Assembly: GCF_900112495.1 (NCBI RefSeq)
Contig: NZ_FOMA01000008.1
Span: forward strand, 1-64,000
Direction: 5' to 3'
Length of the DNA: 64,000 bases
Origin: Bacillus sp. OV322
GTDB lineage: Bacteria; Bacillota; Bacilli; Bacillales; DSM-1321
In this document: positions 1-9,936 of the stretch, piece after piece
How positions within the stretch are numbered: position 1 is the first letter of the stretch
Layout of the letters: every line of letters begins with the position of its first letter
Notes under the pieces: model-generated
Told to the model about the DNA's origin: nothing
What the model saw: only the letters and a program-made list of their open reading frames with translations
Database searches by the model: none
Translations under genes and position numbers: made by a program

Positions 1-290
1 AGTCAAGTAAGCCCAAACCTGAATGGGGAGAACCAAGGAGGTCGAGGAAGCGAAGGAGTGAGCACCGGAGTGTACGGTGTACACGAGGAGCGGAAGGACT
101 GAAGCTGACGAAGAGATCCGCCAGTTATTGCCGTACAGAAGCTCGAACACGGAAGTTAAGCTCGCGCCCGGATGAAGGTGAAGGACAGTGGACAAGGAAG
201 TTCTGCAAATCCGCAACGTCCTGTGCAAGTCCATGCAGAGCAGGGACCACCAAAGCAAACGAAAGGTCAGCAGAATCCGTCCGGGTTAGA
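1..290. other. Purine-rich non-coding segment with 5S-rRNA-like stretch
   Basis: No convincing gene is present; the minus-strand reading frame here is low-complexity. The stretch at 25-120 is strongly purine-rich and contains a perfect 6-bp hairpin (GTGTAC GGT GTACAC, 72-86). Bases 144-163 read CGAACACGGAAGTTAAGCTC, which as I remember it is the conserved loop-C region of Bacillus 5S rRNA; this is followed by GCGCC and GATG, which also occur next in 5S rRNA. The rest does not align with 5S rRNA, so this is not a complete 5S gene. It could be a 5S-derived remnant or a structured repeat. Confidence 0.4.
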
Positions 291-300
291 TGTTTATCCT

Positions 301-405
301 GATTCGCTCGAATAGACTGCAATTTGGCTCGAATGGAAGATGATTTGGCTCTAAACAGAGCAGATTTCGCTCGAATGACAGCCTATTTGGATTTATTATC
401 CAAAT
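301..405. repeat. 21-nt periodic array with terminal hairpin, copy A
   Basis: Four consecutive 21-nt units begin at 301, 322, 343 and 364. Each starts RATTYGGCTCKAA-like and ends in a variable 8-nt part. The fifth 21-nt unit (385-405) is a hairpin, ATTTGGAT-TTATT-ATCCAAAT. The same architecture recurs at 13318-13423. Read on the minus strand the units encode a seven-residue repeat of the type xxxIRAN/FIRAK, which probably explains spurious small proteins. No ribosome site or start supports real translation. Confidence 0.8.
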
Positions 406-542
406 AACTGGGAATTCTCACGTCTCAAATCTAAGCTTTTTGCCAATAAGGCAAAATTTTAGGCCTGAAAACTATGAATCCATATGAAACTCCCCAACAA
501 TCTTCCATTTGTAAGGAATTACCTTCCTGTTTAGCATGTGTT

Positions 543-565
543 TTGACTGCAATGGGGTATATAAT
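543..565 (+). promoter_or_regulatory. Possible yebE promoter (-10 box)
   Basis: A perfect TATAAT lies at 560-565, 50 bases before the yebE start. The best upstream hexamer, TTGACT at 543-548, is only 11 bases away, too close for a normal sigma-A promoter. Only the -10 element is therefore well supported. The rest of 406-614 shows no gene. Confidence 0.35.
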
Positions 566-614
566 ACATGAAGGCACAGCATAATTAACTACATATTGCA
601 TCGGAGTGACGGAT

Positions 615-1160
615 ATGCTTGAGAACGGTATTATCATGATTGGCATCATACTGGCCATTAATATTGTTTATGTTTCTTTTAATACGATTCGGATGATTCT
701 AACCTTGAAAGGCCAAAAGTATTTGGCCGCATTCATCAGCATGATTGAGGTCATTATATATGTGATAGGCCTGAGGCTTGTGCTGGATAACCTCGATCAG
801 ATACAGAATTTGATTGCATATGCTGCGGGCTATGGAATCGGAGTGCTGGCAGGGATGAAGATTGAAGAAAAGCTGGCATTGGGGTATATTACTGTAAATG
901 TCATTTCAACGGAACAGGATAAAAATCTGCCTAAGCTGCTCCGTGAAAAAGGTTTCGGGGTTACAAACTGGGAGGCTCAGGGACTTGAGGGGAACCGTAT
1001 GGCTCTTCAGATTCTAACACCAAGAAAATATGAGCTGAAGGTGTATACCGTCATTAAGCAGATTGACCCTAAAGCATTTATTATTACTTATGAACCTAAA
1101 ACGATACACGGTGGCTTTTGGGTGAAATCCGTGAAGAAAGGAAAGCTGTTTGGTGAGTAA
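615..1160 (+). CDS. yebE: YebE-like membrane protein (DUF2179/DUF5698)
   Basis: A protein of 181 aa. The first half is hydrophobic, with about three membrane segments (residues 4-25, 33-55 and 60-80). The second half is a soluble DUF2179-type domain ending near residue 175. ATG at 615 is chosen over the upstream GTG at 606 because GGAG at 603-606 is 8 bases from 615 and would overlap the GTG. The gene lies directly upstream of yebG and the purine operon, as in B. subtilis. Its function is unknown; the family is conserved in Bacillaceae. The 3' end overlaps the next gene by 11 bases, suggesting co-transcription. Confidence 0.85.
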   Translation: MLENGIIMIGIILAINIVYVSFNTIRMILTLKGQKYLAAFISMIEVIIYVIGLRLVLDNLDQIQNLIAYAAGYGIGVLAGMKIEEKLALGYITVNVISTEQDKNLPKLLREKGFGVTNWEAQGLEGNRMALQILTPRKYELKVYTVIKQIDPKAFIITYEPKTIHGGFWVKSVKKGKLFGE

Positions 1161-1353
1161 AAAAAGTAAAATGGTTTTTGAAGTGCAGGAAGGCGAGAGT
1201 ATTGATGATTGCCTGTATAGGATGAAAGAGGAAGGCTATATGCCGGTTAAGCGGACAGAAAAGCCGATCTTTGAAGAAAAAAAGATCGATGGGCTGGTAA
1301 AATATGAGCCTGTAAAGAGGAAAATCGTATTTGAAGCAAAGCTGGTTGACTAA
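1150..1353 (+). CDS. yebG: YebG-like NETI-motif small protein
   Basis: A charged protein of 67 aa with no membrane segment. Its core ([20 protein letters not shown]) matches the small NETI-motif proteins found between yebE and purE in Bacillus, with ESID in place of NETI. The TTG at 1150 is preceded by AAAGGAAA at 1137-1144 with 5-8 bases of spacing; the GTG at 1153 is an alternative start. It overlaps yebE by 11 bases and is probably translated with it. Function is unknown. Identification rests on position and motif resemblance, not on a database search. Confidence 0.75.
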   Translation: MVSKKSKMVFEVQEGESIDDCLYRMKEEGYMPVKRTEKPIFEEKKIDGLVKYEPVKRKIVFEAKLVD

Positions 1354-1395
1354 ACACGAACGATTTTAATTTATATTAAGATAATATTCGATAAT
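1351..1395 (+). promoter_or_regulatory. Candidate PurR boxes of the purine operon
   Basis: ACACGAACGATT (CGAA at 1357-1360) and an inverted ATATTCGATAATT (TTCG at 1387-1390) face each other just upstream of the -35 box. This is the arrangement of the paired PurBoxes that B. subtilis PurR uses to repress the pur operon, with PRPP relieving repression. Box identity and spacing were judged by eye. Confidence 0.65.
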
Positions 1396-1398
1396 TGC

Positions 1399-1428
1399 TT
1401 GACAGTGAAACATGGTGAGCGTTACTAT
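1399..1428 (+). promoter_or_regulatory. Sigma-A promoter of the purine operon
   Basis: A perfect -35 box TTGACA (1399-1404) is followed by 18 bases and TACTAT (1423-1428). Transcription would start near 1435 and enter the riboswitch leader. The PurR boxes lie immediately upstream. Confidence 0.75.
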
Positions 1429-1447
1429 GGTGATAGTGAAAATGAAA

Positions 1448-1521
1448 TCTCTCATATAATACTTGGGGATATGGCCCAAAAGTTTCTACCCAATAACCGT
1501 AAATTATTGGACTATGAGAGA
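1448..1521 (+). promoter_or_regulatory. Guanine-class purine riboswitch
   Basis: P1 is a perfect 9-bp helix (TCTCTCATA 1448-1456 with TATGAGAGA 1513-1521). The conserved core TAATAC, GGGGATATGGCCC, AAGTTTCTACC and CCGTAAATTATTGG follows the xpt-type aptamer. The specificity base in J3/1 is C (GGACTATGAG), which indicates guanine/hypoxanthine rather than adenine. It is followed 59 bases later by a terminator, so ligand binding is expected to switch purine operon transcription off. Confidence 0.95.
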
Positions 1522-1579
1522 AAGTAGATGAACTTCCAGGATGTAATGTCTTGTTTCTTAATGTTGGACAGACTGCGTT

Positions 1580-1627
1580 CCGGACAGACTGCTTTCTCTT
1601 TATGAGGAAGGTCTGTCCGGTTTTTTT
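1580..1627 (+). terminator. Riboswitch expression-platform terminator
   Basis: CCGGACAGAC (1580-1589) pairs perfectly with GTCTGTCCGG (1611-1620), followed by a run of seven T. It lies between the aptamer and purE. The 5' arm is partly duplicated just upstream: GGACAGACTGC occurs at both 1566-1576 and 1582-1592. The 3' arm therefore has two possible partners. Confidence 0.93.
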
Positions 1628-1667
1628 ATTTGAGATAATAGAAAACCGGCAAGCTGGAGGAGAGTAT

Positions 1668-2156
1668 ATGAAACCATCTGTTGGCGTTATCATGGGAAGC
1701 ATTTCGGATTGGGAAACAATGAAATATGCGTGCGAGGCATTAGATCAGCTAGAGGTGCCGTATGAAAAAAGGGTTGTATCAGCCCATAGGACACCGGATG
1801 TTATGTTCGAATATGCAGAAAGCGCAAGGGATAGGGATATTAAAGTGATTATAGCGGGTGCCGGGGGAGCTGCCCACCTCCCAGGCATGGTTGCTTCAAA
1901 AACTACATTGCCCGTCATCGGGGTTCCGGTGCAGTCTAAAGCACTGAAAGGCATTGATTCTTTGCTGTCGATTGTCCAGATGCCTGGCGGGATTCCGGTC
2001 GCGTCCGTTGCCATTGGAAAAGCAGGCGCCACAAATGCCGGGCTGCTTGCCTCACAGATGCTTGCCATCGAGGATAAGGAGCTTGCCCAAAGGCTTCAGT
2101 CCATGCGTGATGAAATCAGGGATAAGGTACTTTTGAGCAATGAACAGCTTAAATGA
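1668..2156 (+). CDS. purE: N5-carboxyaminoimidazole ribonucleotide mutase PurE
   Basis: A protein of 162 aa, the normal class I PurE size. It converts N5-CAIR to CAIR in purine synthesis, working with PurK. GSISDW (10-15) and SAHRTP (38-43, with the conserved His40) form the nucleotide-binding active site, and [10 protein letters not shown] follows near residue 65. ATG at 1668 has GGAGGAG 6 bases upstream; an open frame extends upstream but runs through the terminator. It is the first gene of the operon, expressed from the PurR- and guanine-controlled leader. Its last 17 bases overlap purK. Confidence 0.97.
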   Translation: MKPSVGVIMGSISDWETMKYACEALDQLEVPYEKRVVSAHRTPDVMFEYAESARDRDIKVIIAGAGGAAHLPGMVASKTTLPVIGVPVQSKALKGIDSLLSIVQMPGGIPVASVAIGKAGATNAGLLASQMLAIEDKELAQRLQSMRDEIRDKVLLSNEQLK

Positions 2157-3300
2157 GAAAGTGATCCTTCCGGGGCAGACGGTAGGCATTATCGGCGGAG
2201 GGCAACTGGGAAGAATGATGGCACTGTATGCAAAGTCAGCCGGCCTGAACATTGCCGTTATCGATCCAGCTGAAAATGGACCATTAGCACAAGTGGCAGA
2301 TGTTGAAATTATTGGGGCATATGATGACATGCTGGCACTTGAACAGCTAGCTGAAGCGAGTGACGTGATTACCTATGAATTTGAAAATATCAGCTCAGAA
2401 GCGCTGGATTGGCTGAAGGGGCATACATATCTTCCTCAAGGCTCCGAGCTGCTAAGAATGACACAGGACCGCATCACGGAAAAGAAAGCGATACGTGAGG
2501 CAGGGGCGATGCTTGCTCCATATTTTGAAATTAATGAGCTTCAAGATGTTTATGATAAGATAGACGAGCTGGGCTATCCAAGCGTGCTTAAAACATCACG
2601 GGGCGGCTATGACGGAAAAGGGCAGCTTGTCATCCGGAAACAGGAAGAAATCGCAATGGCTGCCCCTTTGCTGAAGCATGGAGCTTGTGTACTGGAGGCA
2701 TGGGTGCCATATAAAAAAGAGATTTCTGTGATTGTGGCAAGGAAAGAAAATGGCGAAATGAGTTATTTTCCTGTTGCGGAAAACCTTCATGTTGAAAACA
2801 TTTTGCATCAAACCATTGTACCGGCGCGCATTAGCGCTGAAGCGGAGAAAAAGGCGCTGGAGATGGCCGGAAAACTGGCCGAATCTGCCGGACTTGTCGG
2901 TTCGCTTGCTGTAGAAATGTTTCTGACAGAAGACGATAGCATTCTCATCAATGAGCTTGCACCGCGGCCGCATAATTCCGGGCATTATACGATAGAGGCC
3001 TGCGAAACTTCACAGTTTGAGCAGCATATACGTGCGATATGCAACTGGCCTCTTGGAAGTACTGAATTAATGAAGCCGGCCGTGATGGTGAATATACTTG
3101 GACAGCATATCGATCCGATTATGAAGGCGATTCCTGGCCTGAAGGATTGGAACATACATCTTTATGGAAAAAAAGAAGCCAAGCACAACCGGAAAATGGG
3201 GCATGTTACCCTGCTGCGGGAGTCTATCGAAGCAGCTCTTTCCGAGATACGCGAAAGCGGCATTTGGCCAAGAGAAAGAGAAACGGAGGACCAATCATGA
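2140..3300 (+). CDS. purK: N5-carboxyaminoimidazole ribonucleotide synthase PurK
   Basis: A protein of 386 aa. An ATP-grasp enzyme that carboxylates AIR with bicarbonate and ATP to give N5-CAIR, the PurE substrate. The N-terminal pre-ATP-grasp loop [12 protein letters not shown] spans residues 16-27. The late ATP-grasp signature [18 protein letters not shown] lies near residues 270-287. It starts inside the end of purE (17-base overlap) and stops in an ATGA overlap with purB, indicating tight translational coupling. The length is normal for the family. Confidence 0.97.
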   Translation: MNSLNEKVILPGQTVGIIGGGQLGRMMALYAKSAGLNIAVIDPAENGPLAQVADVEIIGAYDDMLALEQLAEASDVITYEFENISSEALDWLKGHTYLPQGSELLRMTQDRITEKKAIREAGAMLAPYFEINELQDVYDKIDELGYPSVLKTSRGGYDGKGQLVIRKQEEIAMAAPLLKHGACVLEAWVPYKKEISVIVARKENGEMSYFPVAENLHVENILHQTIVPARISAEAEKKALEMAGKLAESAGLVGSLAVEMFLTEDDSILINELAPRPHNSGHYTIEACETSQFEQHIRAICNWPLGSTELMKPAVMVNILGQHIDPIMKAIPGLKDWNIHLYGKKEAKHNRKMGHVTLLRESIEAALSEIRESGIWPRERETEDQS

Positions 3301-4589
3301 TTGAACGTTATACACGCCCGGAAATGGGTGCGATCTGGACAGAGGATAACCGCTTTAAAGCATGGCTTGAAGTGGAGATTCTGGCATGTGAGGCATGGTC
3401 AGAGCTTGGAGTGATACCAAAGGAAGATGTCAAGCTTCTGCGCGAGAATGCTTCTTTTGATGCAAAAAGGATACAGGAAATTGAAGAAGAAACCCGCCAT
3501 GATGTGGTTGCTTTTACAAGAGCAGTTTCAGAAACATTGGGAGATGAGCGCAAATGGGTGCATTATGGACTTACCTCTACGGATGTTGTCGACACAGCCC
3601 TTTCTTATGTCCTGAAGCAAGCAAATGAAATTCTTGAGAAAGACCTTGACCGTTTTGTGGAAATTTTGAAAAACAAAGCCCGTGAACATAAGCATACCGT
3701 GATGATGGGGCGTACTCACGGAGTTCATGCCGAGCCTACTACCTTTGGACTTAAGCTTGCTCTTTGGTACGAAGAAATGAAGCGGAATGTAAATCGTTTC
3801 AAGGAAGCAAGGAAGAATATCGAGTTCGGCAAAATTTCCGGAGCTGTCGGAACGTACGCCAATATTGATCCTTTTGTTGAGCAATATGTATGCGAAAAGC
3901 TTGGCCTTGAGGCTGCACCGATTTCGACGCAAACTCTGCAGCGGGACCGCCATGCGCATTATCTCAGCACAATTGCTTTGATTGCTACATCAATCGAGAA
4001 GTTTGCAACAGAAATACGCGGCCTTCAGAAAAGTGAGACACGAGAGGTCGAGGAATTTTTTGCAAAAGGCCAAAAAGGGTCTTCTGCTATGCCACATAAG
4101 CGAAATCCGATCGGTTCGGAAAATATGACAGGTATGGCACGCGTCATCCGAGGTTATATGATGACGGCGTATGAAAATGTTGCCCTTTGGCACGAGCGTG
4201 ATATTTCACATTCTTCAGCAGAACGGATCATTTTACCTGACGCAACCATCGCCTTGAATTATATGCTGAACAGGTTTGGAAATATTGTGAAAAACCTGAC
4301 CGTATTCCCTGAGAATATGAAGCGGAACATGGACCGCACACTTGGCTTAATCTATTCACAGCGTGTGCTGCTTGCGCTGATTGACAAAGGCCTTGTTCGC
4401 GAAGAAGCGTATGATACGGTCCAGCCGCATGCCATGGCTTCCTGGGAAGAGCAAGTCCCTTTCCGCTCATTGCTTGAAAAGGATGATAAAATCACCAGCC
4501 TGTTAACGAAGGAAGAGCTCGATGACTGCTTTGACTATCATTACCACCTGAAATATGCAGATGTGATCTTTGACCGTCTGGGATTATGA
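3297..4589 (+). CDS. purB: Adenylosuccinate lyase PurB
   Basis: A protein of 430 aa. It cleaves SAICAR to AICAR plus fumarate and adenylosuccinate to AMP plus fumarate. The fumarase/aspartase superfamily signature [10 protein letters not shown] lies near residue 262. TSTDVVDT (about 84-91) and [11 protein letters not shown] (about 138-148) carry other substrate contacts. The ATG at 3297 overlaps the purK stop and has GGAGGA 7 bases upstream; a longer frame starting at 3147 lies within purK and is discarded. A hairpin and a 91-base gap separate it from purC. Confidence 0.97.
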   Translation: MIERYTRPEMGAIWTEDNRFKAWLEVEILACEAWSELGVIPKEDVKLLRENASFDAKRIQEIEEETRHDVVAFTRAVSETLGDERKWVHYGLTSTDVVDTALSYVLKQANEILEKDLDRFVEILKNKAREHKHTVMMGRTHGVHAEPTTFGLKLALWYEEMKRNVNRFKEARKNIEFGKISGAVGTYANIDPFVEQYVCEKLGLEAAPISTQTLQRDRHAHYLSTIALIATSIEKFATEIRGLQKSETREVEEFFAKGQKGSSAMPHKRNPIGSENMTGMARVIRGYMMTAYENVALWHERDISHSSAERIILPDATIALNYMLNRFGNIVKNLTVFPENMKRNMDRTLGLIYSQRVLLALIDKGLVREEAYDTVQPHAMASWEEQVPFRSLLEKDDKITSLLTKEELDDCFDYHYHLKYADVIFDRLGL

Positions 4590-4595
4590 TAATTC

Positions 4596-4619
4596 CCCTG
4601 CTGCCGTCTGGCGGCAGGG
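4596..4619 (+). terminator. Intra-operon hairpin between purB and purC
   Basis: CCCTGCTGCC (4596-4605) pairs with GGCGGCAGGG (4610-4619) through one G-T pair and a 4-base loop. No T run follows (ACTTCCTTAA), so it is a poor intrinsic terminator. It could instead stabilise or process the upstream message. Confidence 0.4.
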
Positions 4620-4680
4620 ACTTCCTTAACAATCGTTTTGAAAATAAAATTGCCAATATTCCGTAAATGGGGGCCTTGAA

Positions 4681-5400
4681 ATGGAAAAGCGCGAATTGCT
4701 GTACGAAGGTAAAGCCAAGAGAATTTATGGAACAGACGATGAAAATATAGTATGGGTTTCGTATAAGAATTCTGCTACAGCTTTTAATGGTGTGAAGAAG
4801 GAAGAAATAGAAGGCAAAGGCAGGCTCAATAATGAGATTTCCAGTCTGATATTTTCAAGACTTCATGAAGCAGGGATTCCGTCTCATTTTATAAAAAAAA
4901 CATCCGACAGCGAACAGCTGGTAAAAAAGGTTGCCATCATCCCGCTTGAAGTTGTGGTCCGGAATACAGCAGCAGGGACTTTGTCTAAACGCCTTGGACT
5001 TTTAGAGGGCACACCGTTAAAGAAAACATTGGTGGAATTTTATTATAAAGATGACGAGCTGGGCGATCCGCTATTAACAGAAGATCATATTAGGGAGCTT
5101 GATCTTGCTTCTAAGGAAGAATTGCTGCAGTTAAAGGAACAAGCACTCAAGGTGAATACCTTTTTATCAAGCTTTTTTAAAGAACTGGGTGTGAATCTGA
5201 TTGATTTCAAACTTGAATTCGGCAAGACAGGGGACAATGAAATCCTGCTGGCTGATGAAATATCTCCAGATACATGCCGTTTATGGGATTCTGAAACAAA
5301 TGAAAAGCTCGATAAAGATGTATTCCGCAGAGACCTTGGAAGCCTCACAGATGCATATGAAAAAATTTTAGCAAAGCTTGGAGGGCGTCAGCATGTATAA
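4681..5400 (+). CDS. purC: SAICAR synthetase PurC
   Basis: A protein of 239 aa, the usual bacterial length. It joins CAIR and aspartate with ATP to form SAICAR. YEGKAKRIY (8-16) at the N-terminus and DEISPDTCRLW (about 192-202) are the two family signatures. GGGGG about 8 bases before the ATG serves as the ribosome site. The gene overlaps purS by 8 bases. It is the fourth gene of the de novo purine operon. Confidence 0.97.
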   Translation: MEKRELLYEGKAKRIYGTDDENIVWVSYKNSATAFNGVKKEEIEGKGRLNNEISSLIFSRLHEAGIPSHFIKKTSDSEQLVKKVAIIPLEVVVRNTAAGTLSKRLGLLEGTPLKKTLVEFYYKDDELGDPLLTEDHIRELDLASKEELLQLKEQALKVNTFLSSFFKELGVNLIDFKLEFGKTGDNEILLADEISPDTCRLWDSETNEKLDKDVFRRDLGSLTDAYEKILAKLGGRQHV

Positions 5401-5647
5401 AGTTAAAGTCTATATCACATTAAGGGAAAGTGTACTGGATCCTCAGGGAACAGCAGTAATGCATTCACTGCACAGCTTAACGTATGAAGAGGTGAAAGAT
5501 GTGCGCATCGGGAAATACATGGAGCTTATGATCGAGAAAAGCGAAAATGATGTGGACCAGCTTGTAAGAGATATGTGTGAAAGGCTTCTGGCGAATACAG
5601 TCATTGAAGATTACCGCTGCGAAATCGAGGAGGTCGTATCACAGTGA
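5393..5647 (+). CDS. purS: FGAM synthase subunit PurS
   Basis: A protein of 84 aa. The small structural subunit of the three-part FGAM synthase (PurS, PurQ, PurL) found in Gram-positive bacteria, which forms a dimeric bridge between the other two subunits. ATG at 5393 is preferred over the upstream frame start at 5378 because GGAGGG at 5380-5385 then has proper spacing and the product has the standard PurS length. It overlaps purC by 8 bases and purQ by 4 (GTGA). Confidence 0.95.
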   Translation: MYKVKVYITLRESVLDPQGTAVMHSLHSLTYEEVKDVRIGKYMELMIEKSENDVDQLVRDMCERLLANTVIEDYRCEIEEVVSQ

Positions 5648-6330
5648 AATTCGCCGTCATTGTTTTTCCTGGGTCCAATTGTGATATAGACATGCTGCAT
5701 GCCATCAGGGATGAGCTTGGAGAAGAAGCAGAATATGTGTGGCATACTGCTGACAGTTTAGATGAATATGACGCCGTTCTTTTGCCAGGGGGCTTTTCAT
5801 ATGGAGATTATCTGCGTTCAGGTGCCATTGCACGCTTTTCAAGGATCATGATTGAAGTCATAAAAGCAGCAGAAGCAGGAAAGCCGGTTCTGGGGGTCTG
5901 CAACGGATTCCAAATTCTCCTTGAGGCTGGCCTTTTACCTGGAGCCATGCTGCGAAATAGTGATCTGAAATTTATCTGCCGCCCTGCCAGCCTTAAGGTT
6001 GCAAACGCCGGAACATTATTCACAACAGGTTATTCAGAGGGTGAAGTTATTACAATTCCCATTGCACATGGCGAAGGCAATTATTATTGTGATCAAGAAA
6101 CCCTGCAATCACTGACAGAGAATAATCAAATCGTATTCACGTACAATGGAGAAAATCCAAATGGAAGCCTCGGGAACATTGCCGGGATTGTGAATGTTGG
6201 AGGAAATGTACTCGGAATGATGCCGCATCCGGAGCGTGCTGTGGACAGCTTGCTTGGAAGTGCCGATGGAATTAAAATATTTCAGTCTATCGTGAGAAAC
6301 TGGAGGGAATCATATGCAGTTAATGCTTGA
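5644..6330 (+). CDS. purQ: FGAM synthase glutaminase subunit PurQ
   Basis: A protein of 228 aa. A class I glutamine amidotransferase that releases ammonia from glutamine for PurL. Catalytic Cys86 sits in GVCNGFQ, and His195 and Glu197 in MPHPERAV complete the triad. [14 protein letters not shown] (47-60) is the oxyanion region. It starts with GTG overlapping the purS stop and ends 17 bases inside purL. GAGGAGG at 5627-5633 is its ribosome site. Confidence 0.96.
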   Translation: MKFAVIVFPGSNCDIDMLHAIRDELGEEAEYVWHTADSLDEYDAVLLPGGFSYGDYLRSGAIARFSRIMIEVIKAAEAGKPVLGVCNGFQILLEAGLLPGAMLRNSDLKFICRPASLKVANAGTLFTTGYSEGEVITIPIAHGEGNYYCDQETLQSLTENNQIVFTYNGENPNGSLGNIAGIVNVGGNVLGMMPHPERAVDSLLGSADGIKIFQSIVRNWRESYAVNA

Positions 6331-8536
6331 GCCAAGTCCGGAAATGATCAAGGATAAACGGATTTATGCAGAAATGGGACTTAGTGATGAAGAATTTGCA
6401 ATGGTTGAAAACATCCTCGGCCGAACACCGAACTATACGGAAACTGGATTGTTTTCAGTAATGTGGTCTGAGCATTGCTCGTACAAGAACTCAAAACCCG
6501 TGCTGAAAAAATTCCCGGTAACAGGCGAAAAAGTGCTCCAGGGTCCAGGTGAAGGAGCCGGGATTGTGGATATTGGCGATAATCAGGCAGTAGTCTTTAA
6601 GATTGAGAGCCATAACCATCCTTCAGCAATCGAACCCTACCAGGGAGCAGCAACAGGTGTTGGCGGGATCATCCGTGATGTATTTTCCATGGGAGCACGT
6701 CCTATCGCTCTATTAAACTCGCTTCGTTTCGGAGAGCTTGATAATCCCCGTGTGAAGTATCTATTTAAAGAGGTTGTGGCCGGCATTGCAGGATACGGAA
6801 ACTGCATCGGCATTCCGACGGTTGGGGGAGAAATCCAGTTTGATCCGTGCTATGCAGGTAATCCCCTGGTCAATGCGATGTGCGTCGGATTGATCAATCA
6901 TGATGAAATCCAGAAGGGCCAGGCCCGCGGAACGGGAAATACGGTTATGTATGTTGGAGCTAAAACAGGGCGTGATGGCATTCATGGAGCAACATTTGCT
7001 TCCGAAGAGCTTACAGATGCATCTGAGGAGAAGCGGCCTGCTGTACAGGTTGGGGATCCGTTCATGGAAAAGCTTTTGCTCGAAGCATGCCTTGAACTGA
7101 TTAGATCAGATGCTCTCGTTGGGATCCAGGATATGGGCGCTGCAGGACTTGCAAGCTCATCAGCTGAAATGGCAAGTAAAGCGGGTTCCGGAATCGAGAT
7201 GAATCTAGACCTTGTGCCACAGCGCGAAACAGGGATGACCGCTTATGAAATGATGCTTTCAGAGTCACAGGAGAGAATGCTGATCGTCGTAAAAAAAGGG
7301 CGCGAGCAGGAAATTATTGAGCTGTTCCAAAAGTACGATCTGGAAGCTGTTGCAGTAGGGAAAGTAACGGATGATAAAATGCTAAGGCTTTACCACAATG
7401 GTTCAATTGCGGCAAATGTGCCTGCTGATGCTTTGGCAGAGGAAGCGCCGGTATATCATAAACCCTCCCTGGAACCAGAATACTTCCGTGAGTTTCAGGA
7501 AATGGAAATGCCTGTTCCGCAGGTGGATGATTATAAAGAAACCCTTAAAGGCCTGCTTAAGCAGCCGACGATTGCCAGCAAGGAATGGGTGTATGACCAG
7601 TATGATTATATGGTCAGGACCTCTACGGTAGTTCCCCCTGGTTCTGACGCAGCGGTTGTCCGAATCAGGGATACCAATAAGGCGCTTGCTATGACAACCG
7701 ATTGTAATTCCAGATATATCTACCTGGATCCTGAAGCAGGCGGAAGGATTGCAGTTTCTGAAGCAGCACGGAATATTGTCTGTTCCGGTGCAGAACCCCT
7801 GGCGATTACGGATTGTCTTAACTTCGGAAATCCTGAGAAGCCGGAGATTTTTTGGCAGATTGAAAAAGCAGCAGATGGAATGAGCGAGGCATGCCGCACA
7901 CTGGGCACCCCGGTGATTGGCGGAAATGTATCTTTATATAACGAAACAAATGGGATGGCGATTTACCCGACCCCGGTTATCGGCATGGTTGGCCTGGTAA
8001 AGGATCTTACCCATATCACTACTCAACACTTTAAAAATGACGGTGACCTCATTTACGTAATCGGACAGGCAGAAAACGAATTCGGCGGCAGCGAGCTTCA
8101 AAAAATGATCCATGGGAAAATTTTTGGAACAGCACCGGCACTTGATCTGGACCTTGAGAAAAAGCGCCAAAATCAGCTGCTGAATGCCATCCGGGGTGGA
8201 CTTGTTTCTTCTGCACATGACCTTGCAGAGGGCGGATTGGCAGTTGCACTTGCTGAATCACTGTTTGGAGGGACCGGTCTAGGGGCAAGCGTGGTGTTAA
8301 AAGGAAATACGGTTTGTGAATTATTCAGTGAAACACAATCCCGCTTCCTTATTTCCGTAAGACCGGAAAATAAAGAGTCATTTGAAGCAGGCATAAAAGA
8401 TGCGATTCATATCGGTGAAGTGAATGGTTCAGGTTTCCTCAGGATTATGGACAGCGAAAACAATACAATTGTTGATGGAGATATAGAAGAACTGTTTTCA
8501 GCTTGGAGAGGAGCGATACCATGCTTGCTGAATTAA
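6314..8536 (+). CDS. purL: FGAM synthase large subunit PurL
   Basis: A protein of 740 aa, the small-PurL type that needs PurS and PurQ. It converts FGAR to FGAM using ATP and ammonia. [11 protein letters not shown] (51-61) carries the active-site histidine, and [21 protein letters not shown] (about 93-113) is the ATP-binding signature. The ATG has GGAGGG 5 bases upstream and lies 17 bases inside purQ. The end overlaps purF by 16 bases. Confidence 0.97.
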   Translation: MQLMLEPSPEMIKDKRIYAEMGLSDEEFAMVENILGRTPNYTETGLFSVMWSEHCSYKNSKPVLKKFPVTGEKVLQGPGEGAGIVDIGDNQAVVFKIESHNHPSAIEPYQGAATGVGGIIRDVFSMGARPIALLNSLRFGELDNPRVKYLFKEVVAGIAGYGNCIGIPTVGGEIQFDPCYAGNPLVNAMCVGLINHDEIQKGQARGTGNTVMYVGAKTGRDGIHGATFASEELTDASEEKRPAVQVGDPFMEKLLLEACLELIRSDALVGIQDMGAAGLASSSAEMASKAGSGIEMNLDLVPQRETGMTAYEMMLSESQERMLIVVKKGREQEIIELFQKYDLEAVAVGKVTDDKMLRLYHNGSIAANVPADALAEEAPVYHKPSLEPEYFREFQEMEMPVPQVDDYKETLKGLLKQPTIASKEWVYDQYDYMVRTSTVVPPGSDAAVVRIRDTNKALAMTTDCNSRYIYLDPEAGGRIAVSEAARNIVCSGAEPLAITDCLNFGNPEKPEIFWQIEKAADGMSEACRTLGTPVIGGNVSLYNETNGMAIYPTPVIGMVGLVKDLTHITTQHFKNDGDLIYVIGQAENEFGGSELQKMIHGKIFGTAPALDLDLEKKRQNQLLNAIRGGLVSSAHDLAEGGLAVALAESLFGGTGLGASVVLKGNTVCELFSETQSRFLISVRPENKESFEAGIKDAIHIGEVNGSGFLRIMDSENNTIVDGDIEELFSAWRGAIPCLLN

Positions 8537-9936
8537 AAGGATTAAATGAAGAGTGCGGATTGTTCGGGGTCTGGGGACATGAAGATGCAGCGCAGATTAC
8601 GTATTACGGCCTTCACAGCCTGCAGCACCGCGGCCAGGAAGGTGCAGGAATTGTCTTAACAGATGGCGGGCGCCTCAGCGGCATTAAGGGAGAAGGACTT
8701 GTTACCGAGGTGTTTACAGCTGACAAGATGCAAAGTCTTTCCGGCAAAGCGGCAATCGGCCATGTGAGATATGCAACATCTGGCGGCGGAGGATATGAAA
8801 ATGTACAGCCGCTGCTGTTTAATTCCCAGAGCGGGGGAATGGCCCTGGCCCATAACGGAAACTTGGTTAATGCCGTCCAGCTTAAAGCGCAGCTTGAAGC
8901 ACAGGGAAGCATCTTCCAGACTACTTCTGACACCGAGGTTCTTGCGCACTTGATAAAAAAAGGCGGCTTTTCCGACTTCAAGAGCCGGGTGAAAAATGCC
9001 CTTTCCATGTTAAAAGGCGCCTATGCATTCCTTATTATGGATGAAAACCAGATGCTTGTCGCACTTGACCCGCATGGACTGCGCCCGCTTTCATTAGGAA
9101 AGCTTGGAGATGCGTATGTGGTGGCTTCAGAAACATGTGCCCTTGATATTGTAGGAGCGGAGTTTATCAGGGATATCCAGCCTGGAGAGCTTCTTGTAAT
9201 TGATGATTCCGGTATTGCTGCAGAGCGTTTTTCGCTTTCAACACAGCGCTCGATGTGTACGATGGAATATATCTATTTTTCGCGGCCGGATAGCAATATT
9301 GATGGTATCAATGTTCATACAGCGAGAAAAAATTTAGGCAAACAGCTTGCTTTAGAAGCCTTTATCGAAGCAGATGTAGTAACAGGTGTACCGGACTCCA
9401 GCATATCAGTGGCTATTGGGTATGCCGAAGCAACAGGAATTCCTTATGAGCTTGGCCTGATCAAAAACCGTTATGTCGGCAGGACCTTCATCCAGCCTTC
9501 ACAGTCACTCCGTGAACAGGGTGTGAAGATGAAGCTTTCAGCCGTCCGGGGAGTGGTTGAGGGCAAGCGGGTGGTTATGGTGGATGATTCCATCGTGCGC
9601 GGGACGACCAGCAAAAGAATTGTCGCTCTTTTGAAGGAAGCCGGAGCAAAGGAAGTTCATGTTTTGATCAGCTCGCCGCCAATAAAAAATCCATGTTATT
9701 ACGGAATCGATACTTCCACAACAGAGGAATTGATTGCCTCTGAAAATTCAGTTGAAGAAATCCGCAAAATTATCGGTGCGGACACACTTACTTTTTTAAG
9801 CGTGGAAAGAACGGTCGCTGGAATCGGAAGGCCTTTTGAAGGAGAGCTCCACGGACAGTGCATGGCTTGCTTCACGGGTAAATATCCGACTGAAATATTC
9901 GAAGAAACCAAGCTCCAGCTTAGCCAAAAGTGTTAA
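8521..9936 (+). CDS. purF: Amidophosphoribosyltransferase PurF
   Basis: A protein of 471 aa. It catalyses the first committed step, PRPP plus glutamine to phosphoribosylamine. ATG at 8521 gives an 11-residue propeptide ([11 protein letters not shown]) ahead of Cys12, the N-terminal nucleophile exposed by autoprocessing in the B. subtilis enzyme. A PRPP-binding motif [13 protein letters not shown] starts at about residue 351. Cysteines in [15 protein letters not shown] and GQCMACF match the four that hold the 4Fe-4S cluster of the B. subtilis type. Its stop codon lies inside a 20-bp perfect palindrome. Confidence 0.97.
   Translation: MLAELKGLNEECGLFGVWGHEDAAQITYYGLHSLQHRGQEGAGIVLTDGGRLSGIKGEGLVTEVFTADKMQSLSGKAAIGHVRYATSGGGGYENVQPLLFNSQSGGMALAHNGNLVNAVQLKAQLEAQGSIFQTTSDTEVLAHLIKKGGFSDFKSRVKNALSMLKGAYAFLIMDENQMLVALDPHGLRPLSLGKLGDAYVVASETCALDIVGAEFIRDIQPGELLVIDDSGIAAERFSLSTQRSMCTMEYIYFSRPDSNIDGINVHTARKNLGKQLALEAFIEADVVTGVPDSSISVAIGYAEATGIPYELGLIKNRYVGRTFIQPSQSLREQGVKMKLSAVRGVVEGKRVVMVDDSIVRGTTSKRIVALLKEAGAKEVHVLISSPPIKNPCYYGIDTSTTEELIASENSVEEIRKIIGADTLTFLSVERTVAGIGRPFEGELHGQCMACFTGKYPTEIFEETKLQLSQKC

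Noticed and set aside
144..163. Complete 5S rRNA gene
   Set aside because: Only the loop-C region matches; the 5' and 3' halves of 5S and its closing stem are absent.
125..322. Minus-strand open frame of 65 codons beginning MQSIRAN
   Set aside because: It is the 21-nt array read in one frame, with no ribosome site and low-complexity composition.
301..405. Possible CRISPR array
   Set aside because: Only four units of 21 nt with no separate spacers, ending in a hairpin; no cas genes in the window.
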